NCBI RefSeq assembly: GCF_000744095.1
Contig: NZ_JQLI01000001.1
Coordinates: 496,001-560,000 of the forward strand
DNA: 64,000 nt
From: Cupriavidus necator A5-1
GTDB taxonomy: Bacteria > Pseudomonadota > Gammaproteobacteria > Burkholderiales > Burkholderiaceae
Direction: 5' to 3'
How positions within the stretch are numbered: position 1 is the stretch's first letter; every line of letters starts with the position of its first letter. The translations under genes were made by a program, and so were the position numbers. Shown one piece after another: positions 9,601 to 19,020 of this stretch. The notes below the pieces were generated by a model. It was not told the DNA's origin, did not search any database, and was given only the letters and a program-made list of their open reading frames with translations.

Positions 9601-12600
9601 CGAACTCGGATTGGAGTTTGCACGCACGGTGCGCTTTGGATTCGCTGCCGACATGATGTCCGCCCCGCTCGCGCTGGTCCGCACGCTCCGTAGCGAAGCC
9701 GCGAAATTCGGCGCGCTCGAGGTTGGCCCGTTCACGGAGCGCTCGTTCGAGGCGCGCCTCACCGGTCACCCGGCTCTGGCCTTGCCTGAATGTTTCTACT
9801 GGATCCGAAAGCTGCAGGCGAGCTTCTTCGCCGGTGACTATGCATCGGCTGTCGATGCCGCGGAGAAGGCTGAAGAATGCTTTTCGACGTCTGCGTCGCT
9901 GTCGGTCATGCTGTTGGAGAGGGCGGAATACCACCTCTATGCCGCGCTCTCCCGGGCTGCCCGCTGCGAGCCCATGGGTCCCGATCCGTATGCGAAGCAT
10001 CGGGATGCGCTGTCGGCACACGACCGACAACTCCGGGCATGGGCGGAAAACTGCCCTCAGAACTTCGAGGATCGTGCGGTGTTGGTCAGTGCGGAGATTG
10101 CGCGCATCGAGGGGCGCCTGCTCGAGGCCATGGATCTGTACGAGCAAGCCATTCGCTCCGCGTGTTCGAATGGCTTCGTTCAAAACGAGGCGCTGTCCTA
10201 CGAACTGGCTGCCCGCTGCTACACGGCGCGCGGTCTTGAGGAGATTGCGCGTCTCTACCTGGGAAACGCACGGCGTGCCTATCTGCGGTGGGGCGCCCAT
10301 GGGAAGGTGCGGCAACTCGATCGGCTCCATCCGGGGTTAAGGCAGGACGATCGTACCACGGGCCTCACGGGAACGATCGACGCGCCGGTTGAAGATCTGG
10401 ATCTCGCCACTGTGATCAAAGTGTCGCAGGCAGTGTCGAGCGAGATCGTCCCGGAGAATCTCATCGAAACGCTGTTGCGTACGGCCATCGAGCACACCGG
10501 CGCGGAACGTGGGCTGCTGATTTGCCCTCGCGACAGCGATCTTCTGATCCACGCTGAAGCGAAGACGTGCGGCAGCTCCGTGACGGTCAGCCTGCAAGAG
10601 GCGCCCGTTTCCGCGGACACGGTTCCCGAGTCGGTGGTACGTTATGCCGCGCGTACCCGCGAGATCGTGCTTCTCGACGATACTTCAGTCCCGAATCCGT
10701 ATTCCACCGATCCGTACATCGGTGCGCAGGGTGTCCGGTCGGTACTCTGCCTGCCGTTGATCAAGCAGGGTGTGATCGTTGCGCTGCTGTACTTGGAAAA
10801 CAGGCTTGCTCCAGGCGAGTTTACGCCCGGCAGGATTTCTGTCCTGAAGGTGCTGGCTTCCCAGGCGGCGATTTCGCTCGAAAACAGCAGTCTGTACCGC
10901 GAGCTCCGGAAGCGGGAGGCGGAGATCCGCCGCTTGGTCGACGCCAACATTGTCGGGATCCTGATCTGGGACCGCGAAGGCGGAATTCTCGAGGCCAACG
11001 ACGCATTTCTCCGTATCGTCGGATATGAGCGTGAGGATCTCGTGTCGGGTCGGTTGCGTTGGACCGACCTGACAGCTCCCGAATCACTCGCCCACGAACG
11101 TGAACAAATCTTGCCGCAGTTGGATCTGACCGGCAGCGTGCAACCCTTCGAAAAGGAATATTTTCATAAGGATGGTCACCGCGTTCCCGTGCTCGTCGGG
11201 GCGGCCACTTTCGACGACGAACGCAGGCGTGGCGTGGCCTTTGTCGTCGACATGGCCGAGCGTAAGCAAGCGGAGGAAGAACTGCGGCGCAGCCGCCAGT
11301 ATCTGGCGGAGGCGCAGAAAGTCAGCCACACCGGAAGCTGGGCATGGAGCCCCGCCTCGAAAACCAATCGGTACTGGTCGGAGGAGTGCTATCGCATTCT
11401 CGGGTACGACCCGGCGCAGGGGATCCCTTCATTCGACTCCGCCGTGGAACGCTTCCATCCCGAGGACCGGCCCAGAGTCCTGGAAGAGCTGGAGCGATAC
11501 GTGCGCGACGGCGCGGAGTGCGAACAGGAGTTCCGCCTGCTCTTGCCGGACGGCAATGTACGCTATGTCCGCAGCCTGAGCCATCCCGTGCTGGCAACCT
11601 CCGGCGACGTGGCCGAATACATTGGCGCCATCATAGACGTCACGGAGCAGAAGCGCGCCGAGAAGGCGCGCGAGGAACATCTATGGTTCCTCGAGCGCAT
11701 GGATCGCATTAACCGCGCCATGCAGCGAACGAACGAGGTCGAGGGCATGACGCGCGGCGTGGTCGAGGAGGCGCTGGCGATCTTCGATTGCGACAGGGCC
11801 TGGCTGCTGTATCCCTGTGATCCCGAGGCGCCGGCGTGTCGCGCGGTGATGGAGCACACGCATCCTGACTATCCGGGCGCTTTCGCCCTTGACCAGGAGT
11901 TGCCGGTGGACGCCCAGGGAGCCGAATTCCTGCGTGACATGCTGCACGCCCCAGGAGCAGTGGTAGATCCAGGCATCACGCCAGAGATTCGCGACCGGTT
12001 CAACATCCTGTCGATGATCGCGATCGCGATTCGTCCCAAGGGCGACCGGCCGTTCTTGTTCGGGTTGCACCAGTGCTCGCACTTGCGCGCCTGGACAACC
12101 ATGGAGCGGCGGCTGTTCGAGGAGATTGGCAGACGCCTGGAAGATGCGTTGACGAGTGCACTCGCGCACCGCAACCTGATCGCGAGCGAAGACGCGCTGC
12201 GACATGCGCGGGAAGAGCTCGCGCAGGCGTCGCGGATTGCGACAGTGGCCGAGCTGTCCGCGTCCATCGCCCACGAAATCAATCAACCGCTGCAAGCCGT
12301 TGTGGCCAATGGGCAGGCATGCCGGCGTTGGCTCGCTGCAACGCCGCCCGACATCGATAAAGCCCGACTCAGCGCCGAAGCCGTCATCCGCGGCGGCATC
12401 GTCACGGCGGACGTGATCAGCCGCGTTCGCGCGCTGTTCAAGCACACGGCGCCTGTAAAGGTCGAGCTTGACATCAATAAGCTGATCCTTCAGGTCTGCA
12501 CGCTGATGGCTGACGACATTCAAGGAAACGTGATCTCGCTCGAGACTCGGCTCGCGCAGGATGTGCCGATGATCAGAGCCGACGCGGTGCAGATTCAACA

Positions 12601-12919
12601 GGTGATCGTCAACCTTGTGCGCAACGCCATCGAGGCATTGTCAGCGACGGTGGAATTACCGAAGCCGCTATGGATTCGCTCTCGTCGTGACGGGAACAAC
12701 GTGGTGGTCGACGTTCAGGATGAAGGCATGGGGCTGGCGAATCTGGAGACAATATTTGAACCATTTGTTACCACGAAGGAGACGGGCATGGGCATGGGTC
12801 TGGCGATCTGTCGGTCGATCGTCGAAGCACACGCCGGCCGTATTTTGGTCGTCCGAAATGAGGTCCGTGGCGTGACCTTCAGCTTCAGCCTTCCGAGCGA
12901 GGCTTCGGATGCAACATGA
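6683..12919 (+). CDS. Giant kinase-like / AAA ATPase / GAF-PAS sensor histidine kinase
   Basis: At 2078 residues this is one of the very large hybrid sensors of beta-proteobacteria. In order: a Ser/Thr-kinase-like domain (about 1-215) with HKD at 66-68 and an APEQTGRMNRS segment; an AAA_16 ATPase with P-loop GYSGIGKS near 269-276 and a Walker-B-like LALFLDDLQW near 394-403; a long helical TPR-like region (about 650-1220); GAF (about 1235-1402); two PAS domains (about 1413-1526 and 1536-1660); a second GAF (about 1670-1830); HisKA with the phospho-accepting H1864 (IAHEINQPL); and HATPase_c with NLVRNAIEAL and GMGMGLAICRSI. The DFG motif reads GFG at 87-89 and the N-lobe is nearly absent because a stop lies at 6635-6637, so the kinase-like domain may not phosphorylate. 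The FixJ-type gene downstream is the likely partner. The signal is unknown. Confidence 0.9.
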   Translation: MNPIEIDAIHAPWPHERDRTALAPEDDGCKPLESLVDAPMDSGTFLRLAIGIASALRKVHQSGLVHKDVKPANILVHPDSGEVRLTGFGLSSRLARERQRSEPPESIAGTLAYMAPEQTGRMNRSIDSRSDLYAFGVTLYQMLTGSLPFSADDPMEWVHCHIAREAVPPHERVRHLAPVLSAIVMKLLAKMAEVRYQTAAGVEADLRRCLAQWQAGQRIDEFPLGEHDIPDQLMIPEKLYGRSREVETLLAAFERINESGAPELVLVSGYSGIGKSAVVNELHKALVPSRGLFAAGKFDQYERDIPYSTLAQAFRSLLRPLLGKSEAELAPWRDALHEALGSNAGLVVDLVPEVELIIGAPPPVPELPLQDAQRRVQLVLSRLIGVFARPEHPLALFLDDLQWIDAATLDLLEDLLTRSRPQNLMLVGAYRDNEVNAAHPLTCKLDAIKAAGGALAEIKLAPLAQEHLEQLIAGALRCEPERATPLAQLVLDKTAGNPFFANQFISSLAEEGMLAFDHDAARWSWDLARIHTKGYTDNVVELMVGKLNRLPIEIQQALQTLACMGSEAKLVLLETVSQRPRGEFQELLSEAVRTGLISCTEDSCSIVHDRIREAAYSLIPEDARGQIHLRIGRLLTACLSPEKLPEMIFEVVNQLNRGAHLITSQDEREKLAELNLIAGKRAQASSAFASALTYLSAGAALMREDSWERQQELAFTLELHGADCELWTGALPSAQERLAALATRAVDTVQLAAVASRRVDLYTMLGDSDHAVAVGLEYLRHVGINWAARPTQQEAHREYERIWSQLGRREIEDLIDLPLIKDPESRATLDVLTTLGAPTLYTDENLYMLTMCRAVNLSLEHGNCEAAPANYVSVGLIASNRFGHYDAGYRLGKMACDLTERRGLQRLSGKTYSVFALVVPWTRPLRESVDPARRAFQMANEQGDPTFAAYACRNISSNLLASGAPLDRVEREAELGLEFARTVRFGFAADMMSAPLALVRTLRSEAAKFGALEVGPFTERSFEARLTGHPALALPECFYWIRKLQASFFAGDYASAVDAAEKAEECFSTSASLSVMLLERAEYHLYAALSRAARCEPMGPDPYAKHRDALSAHDRQLRAWAENCPQNFEDRAVLVSAEIARIEGRLLEAMDLYEQAIRSACSNGFVQNEALSYELAARCYTARGLEEIARLYLGNARRAYLRWGAHGKVRQLDRLHPGLRQDDRTTGLTGTIDAPVEDLDLATVIKVSQAVSSEIVPENLIETLLRTAIEHTGAERGLLICPRDSDLLIHAEAKTCGSSVTVSLQEAPVSADTVPESVVRYAARTREIVLLDDTSVPNPYSTDPYIGAQGVRSVLCLPLIKQGVIVALLYLENRLAPGEFTPGRISVLKVLASQAAISLENSSLYRELRKREAEIRRLVDANIVGILIWDREGGILEANDAFLRIVGYEREDLVSGRLRWTDLTAPESLAHEREQILPQLDLTGSVQPFEKEYFHKDGHRVPVLVGAATFDDERRRGVAFVVDMAERKQAEEELRRSRQYLAEAQKVSHTGSWAWSPASKTNRYWSEECYRILGYDPAQGIPSFDSAVERFHPEDRPRVLEELERYVRDGAECEQEFRLLLPDGNVRYVRSLSHPVLATSGDVAEYIGAIIDVTEQKRAEKAREEHLWFLERMDRINRAMQRTNEVEGMTRGVVEEALAIFDCDRAWLLYPCDPEAPACRAVMEHTHPDYPGAFALDQELPVDAQGAEFLRDMLHAPGAVVDPGITPEIRDRFNILSMIAIAIRPKGDRPFLFGLHQCSHLRAWTTMERRLFEEIGRRLEDALTSALAHRNLIASEDALRHAREELAQASRIATVAELSASIAHEINQPLQAVVANGQACRRWLAATPPDIDKARLSAEAVIRGGIVTADVISRVRALFKHTAPVKVELDINKLILQVCTLMADDIQGNVISLETRLAQDVPMIRADAVQIQQVIVNLVRNAIEALSATVELPKPLWIRSRRDGNNVVVDVQDEGMGLANLETIFEPFVTTKETGMGMGLAICRSIVEAHAGRILVVRNEVRGVTFSFSLPSEASDAT

Positions 12920-13053
12920 AAGCATGTGGACAGCCTTCGACCCGTGCCGCAACGCATATCGAATTCCGCCTGGTAGCCGACTCGTTGCCTCAACTGATGC
13001 AGTGGCCGCACTGAAGGTGGTCGAGCAAGCTGACGTAAGAGGGAGAACGTTCT

Positions 13054-13692
13054 ATGGAGCCGGTCAACGAAGTTGTGTGTGTAGTAGACGACGATGCAAG
13101 TATCCGGGAAGCGCTAACAAGCCTGCTGCACGCCTATGGCAAAAGCGTGCAGTCGTTCAACTCAGGGCAGGAGTTTCTGGAAGAAGCACCTTGGGACACA
13201 TTGGCGTGCCTGATCCTCGATATGCGCATGCCGGGCATGAGCGGCCTGGAAGTCCAGGAACATGTCATTAATAACTCTCATGTTTCCATTGTTTTCATCA
13301 CGGGGAGGAACGATGTGCCTTCCACGGTGCTGGCAATGAAGAGCGGGGCGGTCGATTTTCTGACGAAGCCCGTCAGCGAGGAGGCCTTGCTCCGGGCCGT
13401 TGACACCGCAATTGCCACGACGCAAACACAGCGCAGAGAGGCTGCGGAGGCTGCAGCGCTGCGGGCGCTTTACGAGACCCTGACACCAAGAGAGCAAGAG
13501 CTTCTACCTCTGCTTGTCGGGGGCATGTTGAACAAGCAGGCAGCTGATGTACTTGGGATCTCTGAGTACACCGTGCAGGTGCACCGTGGTCACATTATGA
13601 AGAAAATGAGAGCACCCTCATTTGCCACACTCGTCAGGCAAGCAAGCCGGCTGGAGCTGGAGACCACATCCACATCTAATCGCGGGTTTTGA
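13054..13692 (+). CDS. FixJ/NarL-type response regulator
   Basis: The 212-residue protein has a receiver domain (residues 6-120) with the acidic pair D13/D14, phospho-acceptor D56 in LILDMRMPG and K105 in DFLTKPV. A LuxR-type helix-turn-helix follows from about residue 145 (LTPREQELLPLLVGG, then KQAADVLGISEYTVQVHRGHI). GGGAG lies upstream of the ATG. It follows the giant hybrid kinase by about 130 bases on the same strand, so it is very probably the phosphorylation target of that kinase's HisKA module. Target genes are not evident. Confidence 0.92.
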   Translation: MEPVNEVVCVVDDDASIREALTSLLHAYGKSVQSFNSGQEFLEEAPWDTLACLILDMRMPGMSGLEVQEHVINNSHVSIVFITGRNDVPSTVLAMKSGAVDFLTKPVSEEALLRAVDTAIATTQTQRREAAEAAALRALYETLTPREQELLPLLVGGMLNKQAADVLGISEYTVQVHRGHIMKKMRAPSFATLVRQASRLELETTSTSNRGF

Positions 13693-13765
13693 AGCCAACA
13701 AACAGCGGTTTATTGGCCTCACGACACACTCCTGGCTCGTGCGTCGTGAGCGGTCATTGGCTTCA
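13690..13765. repeat. Nested inverted repeats at the 3' end of the FixJ-type gene
   Basis: An outer pair TGAAGCCAA (13690-13698) / TTGGCTTCA (13757-13765) encloses an inner pair CTCACGAC (13718-13725) / GTCGTGAG (13743-13750). Both pairs are perfect. The outer left arm begins in the regulator's stop codon. There is no T-run, so it is not a typical intrinsic terminator; it could be a transcript 3' end, an mRNA-stabilising structure or a protein-binding site. Confidence 0.6.
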
Positions 13766-13871
13766 ACCATGCACGCCGGCCTGGGTGTCAGGTGAATAGG
13801 AGACCGCGCCAAAACGGGGGCGAACTGCCCGAGTCCCGCCGTGAGCTCAATGAGCCACCTAGAATGCGCGG

Positions 13872-14171
13872 ATGGCTTCCGCTCCTCGGCCTTCGAGATC
13901 CGTCCTTCAACTCCGAATCACGCTGCGCGGCTTGAGCCCGCCGGTCTGGCGACGTGTGCTCATCCCTGAGCACATCACGCTGGCCCAGCTTCACGAGGTC
14001 ATCCAGGCAGCGATGGGCTGGACGGACGATCATCTGCACCAGTTCATGATTCGTGGCCAGCGCTACGGCGAATCCCGTGAGGGCGCTCTACAATTTTCCA
14101 CCGCGGCAACCGCGTTGACGCTGAGCGCATTCGCGTTGCGCGAGCACGAAGCTTTCTTTTACGTGTACGAC
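13872..14171 (+). pseudogene. pRiA4b ORF-3-like protein, N-terminal fragment
   Basis: The first 100 residues match the N-terminal half of the plasmid pRiA4b ORF-3-like family: LQLRITLRGLSPPVWRRVLIP, LAQLHEVIQAAMGWTDDHLHQF and a closing FFYVYD. The family normally continues with YDFGD and a second conserved half; here, after YVYD, the reading frame carries unrelated sequence and runs into the 3' end of the convergent ABC-F gene. A rearrangement at about 14170 has replaced the C-terminal half, so the gene is probably dead. Confidence 0.75.
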
Positions 14172-14255
14172 TCGAGGCGCTCGATGGCGACCTTTACGCT
14201 GAATCCTGTGAAGCTCACGCCTGCCCGTTGTCCCACCATTTCAGGGGATGACCTT

Positions 14256-15920
<1,665 letters not shown>

Positions 15921-16472
15921 AGGGAGCTACTTCGGAGGAGATTGGCATGATAGCCGACCGGACGTGCAGGGCTGTCTCTTTTCTGGCCGCACGCGTGAAG
16001 AGCCGCTTGCGCTTTGCGGCGCCCACCGGCCACAAAGCAAGGAGCCCCTGGCGCACCGGGCGTTCCGGCTGCGGGGCCAGCGAGCATAGCGGTGAATGAT
16101 GGCTCCTGGCCGGGAAGCGACTTCCGTCAGCCGCAAAGCGGTCGGCTCTTGCCGGATGCCGCCGTCGCGTTTCCCGTCCACTCGGACAAGCAACGGGGTG
16201 CCTCAGCGAGCGGCGTTCGGATGAAGGTGACGCAGCAACGCGGGAGGAGGGGATAAGGCACGATAACGTTGCCTTATGGCGAATAATCGGGAGGCACGCT
16301 CCGATTCGTCGACGTCTTGCGTGCTTCCGAGATCGGGGGCACCGTCATCTCGGACTTCTCGCTCCCGGTTTCGCGCTGCCGCGCCAGTGCGGACTAAGCA
16401 TTCCGGGCTGTCAGCTGATTAGGCCGGCTGCCATAAACGTCGCCACACAATGATGAGCCAGACCGCTATTAG
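15921..16472. other. Gene-free stretch upstream of the ABC-F gene
   Basis: About 550 bases with no frame I can support. It must contain the promoter of the leftward ABC-F gene, but no clear -35/-10 pair was picked out by eye. Confidence 0.4.
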
Positions 16473-16868
16473 GTGTGCCACCGCTGCGGTTATACTCCGC
16501 GCTTCGTGCTCGCACGCGAAGCTCAGGCAGCGAAGAAGCGCTTGCTAAAACTCCGCGCCGACACGAAGAAGGCAATCGACGCGGCGAAGCGCGAGGTTGC
16601 CCAGGCGGTGGAAGCCGCAAAGTCCGCGCTCCGCTTTGAAAAGCAAGCCGCAAAGGACAAGCTGGCGGCGAAGAAGACCAAGGCTGCGGGCGCCACGAAG
16701 GCAACGGGCAACAAAGCTGCAGCCACGAAGGCGGCGCCGAAGAAAGTGGCGCCCATTAGTAAGGCCGCGGCGAAAGCTGTCCCGAAGAAGGCCGCATTGA
16801 AATCCGCGACGAAGAAACGGAGTCCGGCGAAGAAAGTGGTTCCGACTGTAGCGACGCCTGAAGCGTGA
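16473..16868 (+). CDS. Histone H1-like Lys/Ala-rich DNA-binding protein
   Basis: Up to 131 residues. The N-terminal part (about 15-60) is a charged amphipathic helix (AREAQAAKKRLLKLRADTKK, VEAAKSALRFEKQAAKDKLAA). The C-terminal 65 residues are a low-complexity Lys/Ala/Pro tail with repeated TKAAPKK-, AAKAVPKKAA- and SPAKK-like units, as in bacterial histone H1-like nucleoid proteins. The start is uncertain: the ATG at 16473 would add an odd MCHRCGYTPRF leader, whereas GTG at 16506 gives the more natural MLAREAQ start; neither has a strong ribosome binding site. It presumably binds DNA non-specifically. Confidence 0.65.
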   Translation: MCHRCGYTPRFVLAREAQAAKKRLLKLRADTKKAIDAAKREVAQAVEAAKSALRFEKQAAKDKLAAKKTKAAGATKATGNKAAATKAAPKKVAPISKAAAKAVPKKAALKSATKKRSPAKKVVPTVATPEA

Positions 16869-17020
16869 TCTTTTCCTCGGCTGGTACGGGACTTCGCCAA
16901 CCGGTCGATTGATGCAAGATGGGCGCACCACTGGCGCCCAGAGCGGATCGACTGAGAAAGCCAAGGCCTACCGAGCTTGGCGATGAGGGTTTTCCCCTTC
17001 TTAGCTTTATCGGGCCTTTG

Positions 17021-17052
17021 GCTCATGCCTGGTTAGAGCAGCGGACTCTACT
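17021..17052 (+). other. tRNA-like fragment (D-arm and half anticodon arm)
   Basis: GCTC (17021-17024) pairs with GAGC (17036-17039) around a loop containing TGGTTA, the usual shape of a tRNA D-arm. It is followed by GCGGACTC, which resembles the 5' half of an anticodon arm, but the 3' half does not pair. It looks like a 5' remnant of a tRNA gene and is not expected to be functional. Confidence 0.35.
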
Positions 17053-17249
17053 AGTTTGTGCGGAACCGCGACACTCCTCGGAGATTCCTTAGTTATCAAC
17101 GGGTTGCGCGGTTCTGTATAAGCTAATGGACAGTCATTTTTCCACGGATTTTCCAGTTCGCCTGCAGAGCTATAGAACAGCGGCGGTGGAAAACTGTTCG
17201 CAAGTGGTCGCCTTCGGGTAACATCTCGCGCTCCACGCAAGGGCCGGAA

Positions 17250-17284
17250 GCTTAAGTGGTATAAGCCGTCGACTCATAATCGAC
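17250..17284 (+). other. tRNA-like fragment with a CAU anticodon arm
   Basis: Two consecutive tRNA-like hairpins are intact. The D-arm is GCTTA (17250-17254) with TAAGC (17262-17266) around AGTGGTA. One base later comes a perfect anticodon arm, GTCGA (17268-17272) with TCGAC (17280-17284) around CTCATAA, that is anticodon CAU (Met or Ile2 type). The acceptor stem cannot be closed and the GGTTCGGAT at about 17305 is a poor T-arm, so I read this as a degenerate or partial tRNA gene, possibly an integration scar. Confidence 0.45.
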
Positions 17285-17471
17285 TTCGCTCACACCTGCA
17301 AACTCGGTTCGGATGTACGCCGACTAACCACGAACGTCCATATCGGGCCGGCAAGCGATTTCGGTCAGTCGCGAGCGGTGGACTCTTGCGCCCGTTCCTG
17401 TCGTACAGTTTCGAGCATGAGGCGACGCGATTTGGACCCGTAGGCGACCTTCAGTCTCCAACGGGCGAAAA

Positions 17472-18320
17472 CTATCTTGGCTTGGCGCCCGACCCGATGA
17501 TAAGTTCAAGCTCGGTCTTGAAGCCTTCACCGACGTCGAACTGCTTTAGGCATTCATAAACATCGTTCCAGGCCCTCAATCTCGCCGCGACGTCGAGGTC
17601 CGCTATCACAGCCCGGTATGCCCCGGCGGCTTCCTGCATCAGTTGCAGAGCATCGGACGCGCTCGGCAAGACGAGCTGCGCTCGAACGTGCTGTGTTTTC
17701 ACATCGCTAAGACCGCTGTCGTTCATCAGGCGTTCCATGACGCCATCGCCTCCCAGTGCGAAGATTCCAGGTTGTCCGGGCGCGGGAGGGGACTTGCCCG
17801 CGTGGCGCAGAAGGATCGCCATCGGCTGGGCCATAAAGGGATTGTTGGCCGGCGTCGTGAAGACCAGTGCCGCGAAACGCGCGCCAGGCTTGAGTGCGCG
17901 TCGGACAGCTTCCAATGCCTCACTCGGTGACGGGAAAAGCATCAATCCCAATCGGCACATCGCCGCGTCGAACGGGGCCAGTGTCTCGTCCAATTCGTCT
18001 GCCGCGCATTCCAGCGTTTCGATATTCTGAAGACCGGCACGAGCGGCATTTCGGCGGACATGCTCCAGCATGGTGCCCGATATATCACTGGCGACCACTT
18101 CGCCGCCGGCACCCACTCGCATCGCTGCCTGGATGCTCTGGCTGCCGGCACCGCAGGCCAGATCGAGAACGCGCATGCCCGGCCGGATACCGGCCATATC
18201 GATGAGCGTGTCCGTGGCGCCCGAAAGATTGGTGGCGAACACGTGCTCCCACTTCGCCCAGCCGGGTGCTGCCGACTCCCACGTATTGCGAAGATTGGAT
18301 TTCACTCTGCTGTCGGCCAT
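17472..18320 (-). CDS. Class I SAM-dependent methyltransferase
   Basis: The 282-residue protein has the SAM-binding motif I VLDLACGAGS at 51-60, an acidic motif II (VVASDISGTML near 75-85) and a Rossmann-type organisation up to about residue 180. It resembles UbiE/COQ5-type and small-molecule methyltransferases, but I cannot name the substrate. A good ribosome binding site (GGGAG, seven bases upstream) supports the start. It stands alone between a gene-poor stretch and the IS1634-type element, so context gives no clue to its role. Confidence 0.85.
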   Translation of the reverse strand: MADSRVKSNLRNTWESAAPGWAKWEHVFATNLSGATDTLIDMAGIRPGMRVLDLACGAGSQSIQAAMRVGAGGEVVASDISGTMLEHVRRNAARAGLQNIETLECAADELDETLAPFDAAMCRLGLMLFPSPSEALEAVRRALKPGARFAALVFTTPANNPFMAQPMAILLRHAGKSPPAPGQPGIFALGGDGVMERLMNDSGLSDVKTQHVRAQLVLPSASDALQLMQEAAGAYRAVIADLDVAARLRAWNDVYECLKQFDVGEGFKTELELIIGSGAKPR

Positions 18321-18868
18321 CTGGAGACTCCCTCAGGACCCGCCGCCTATACAGGAGCATTGTATTGCGCAAGCGATGCGTGTGGGCCCCGTCATGCAGC
18401 GCCCGTAAGTTGGCGGTTTCCACGCAGAAGGCTTATGTTCTGCGCACATTTTGGAGGCTGCGCGAGTGAGTGACCGCCTTTCTGAAAGAAATCAACGGTT
18501 GAGTGGCAGTTTGATCGGGTCCGCCCTATGACCGAAACTGGGGCCGGAGGCCGACGTCTGAACGTCCGACCGACGGTACGAGTGAATGACGCTTCATGGC
18601 CGGCTACCGCCGTTGCACGCCACGCTGTCCGTCGCAAGGCATGGGCGGGGAGAAGAGCGTGACCCGGGTGCATGGCAAACGGCCGATAACGCACCCTTAC
18701 TTGACGTCATTGGCGCGGAGTACCTGATTCACAACGCCCCGGAAGTGGGGCGAGCAGCCTCCGATGCGCGGTACCGAAGCTGCGAGGTCGACCTAGTGTC
18801 GCCCAACGGGCGGTGCTGACTGGAAGCCCTCTGTCACGTTGGTGAGCGACGGCTACGCGGCGTCCTGA
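18321..18868. other. Gene-free stretch before the IS1634-type element
   Basis: About 550 bases with only short open frames lacking recognisable domains. I see no RNA gene or repeat in it. Confidence 0.4.
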
Positions 18869-18910
18869 CTAGCCCGAAGTTTGAGGGCCCGAAATGCAGC
18901 TAAGCAAGAG

Positions 18911-18936
18911 ATGGCGCGCCTTTGCGCCATTTTTTG
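18911..18936 (+). terminator. Rho-independent terminator inside the IS left end
   Basis: ATGGCGC pairs with GCGCCAT around a 6-base loop and is followed by a run of T (18930-18935). It reads rightwards, 85 bases before the transposase ATG, so it should block transcription entering the element from outside, a common feature of insertion sequences. Confidence 0.65.
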
Positions 18937-19020
18937 CGTCCTATTTGTTCCCATGTAAATCGTTCAATGTTTGGTGAGATTTGCCTTGAGTTGCGGGCCT
19001 CGTTGACTATGCTTTAGCCC

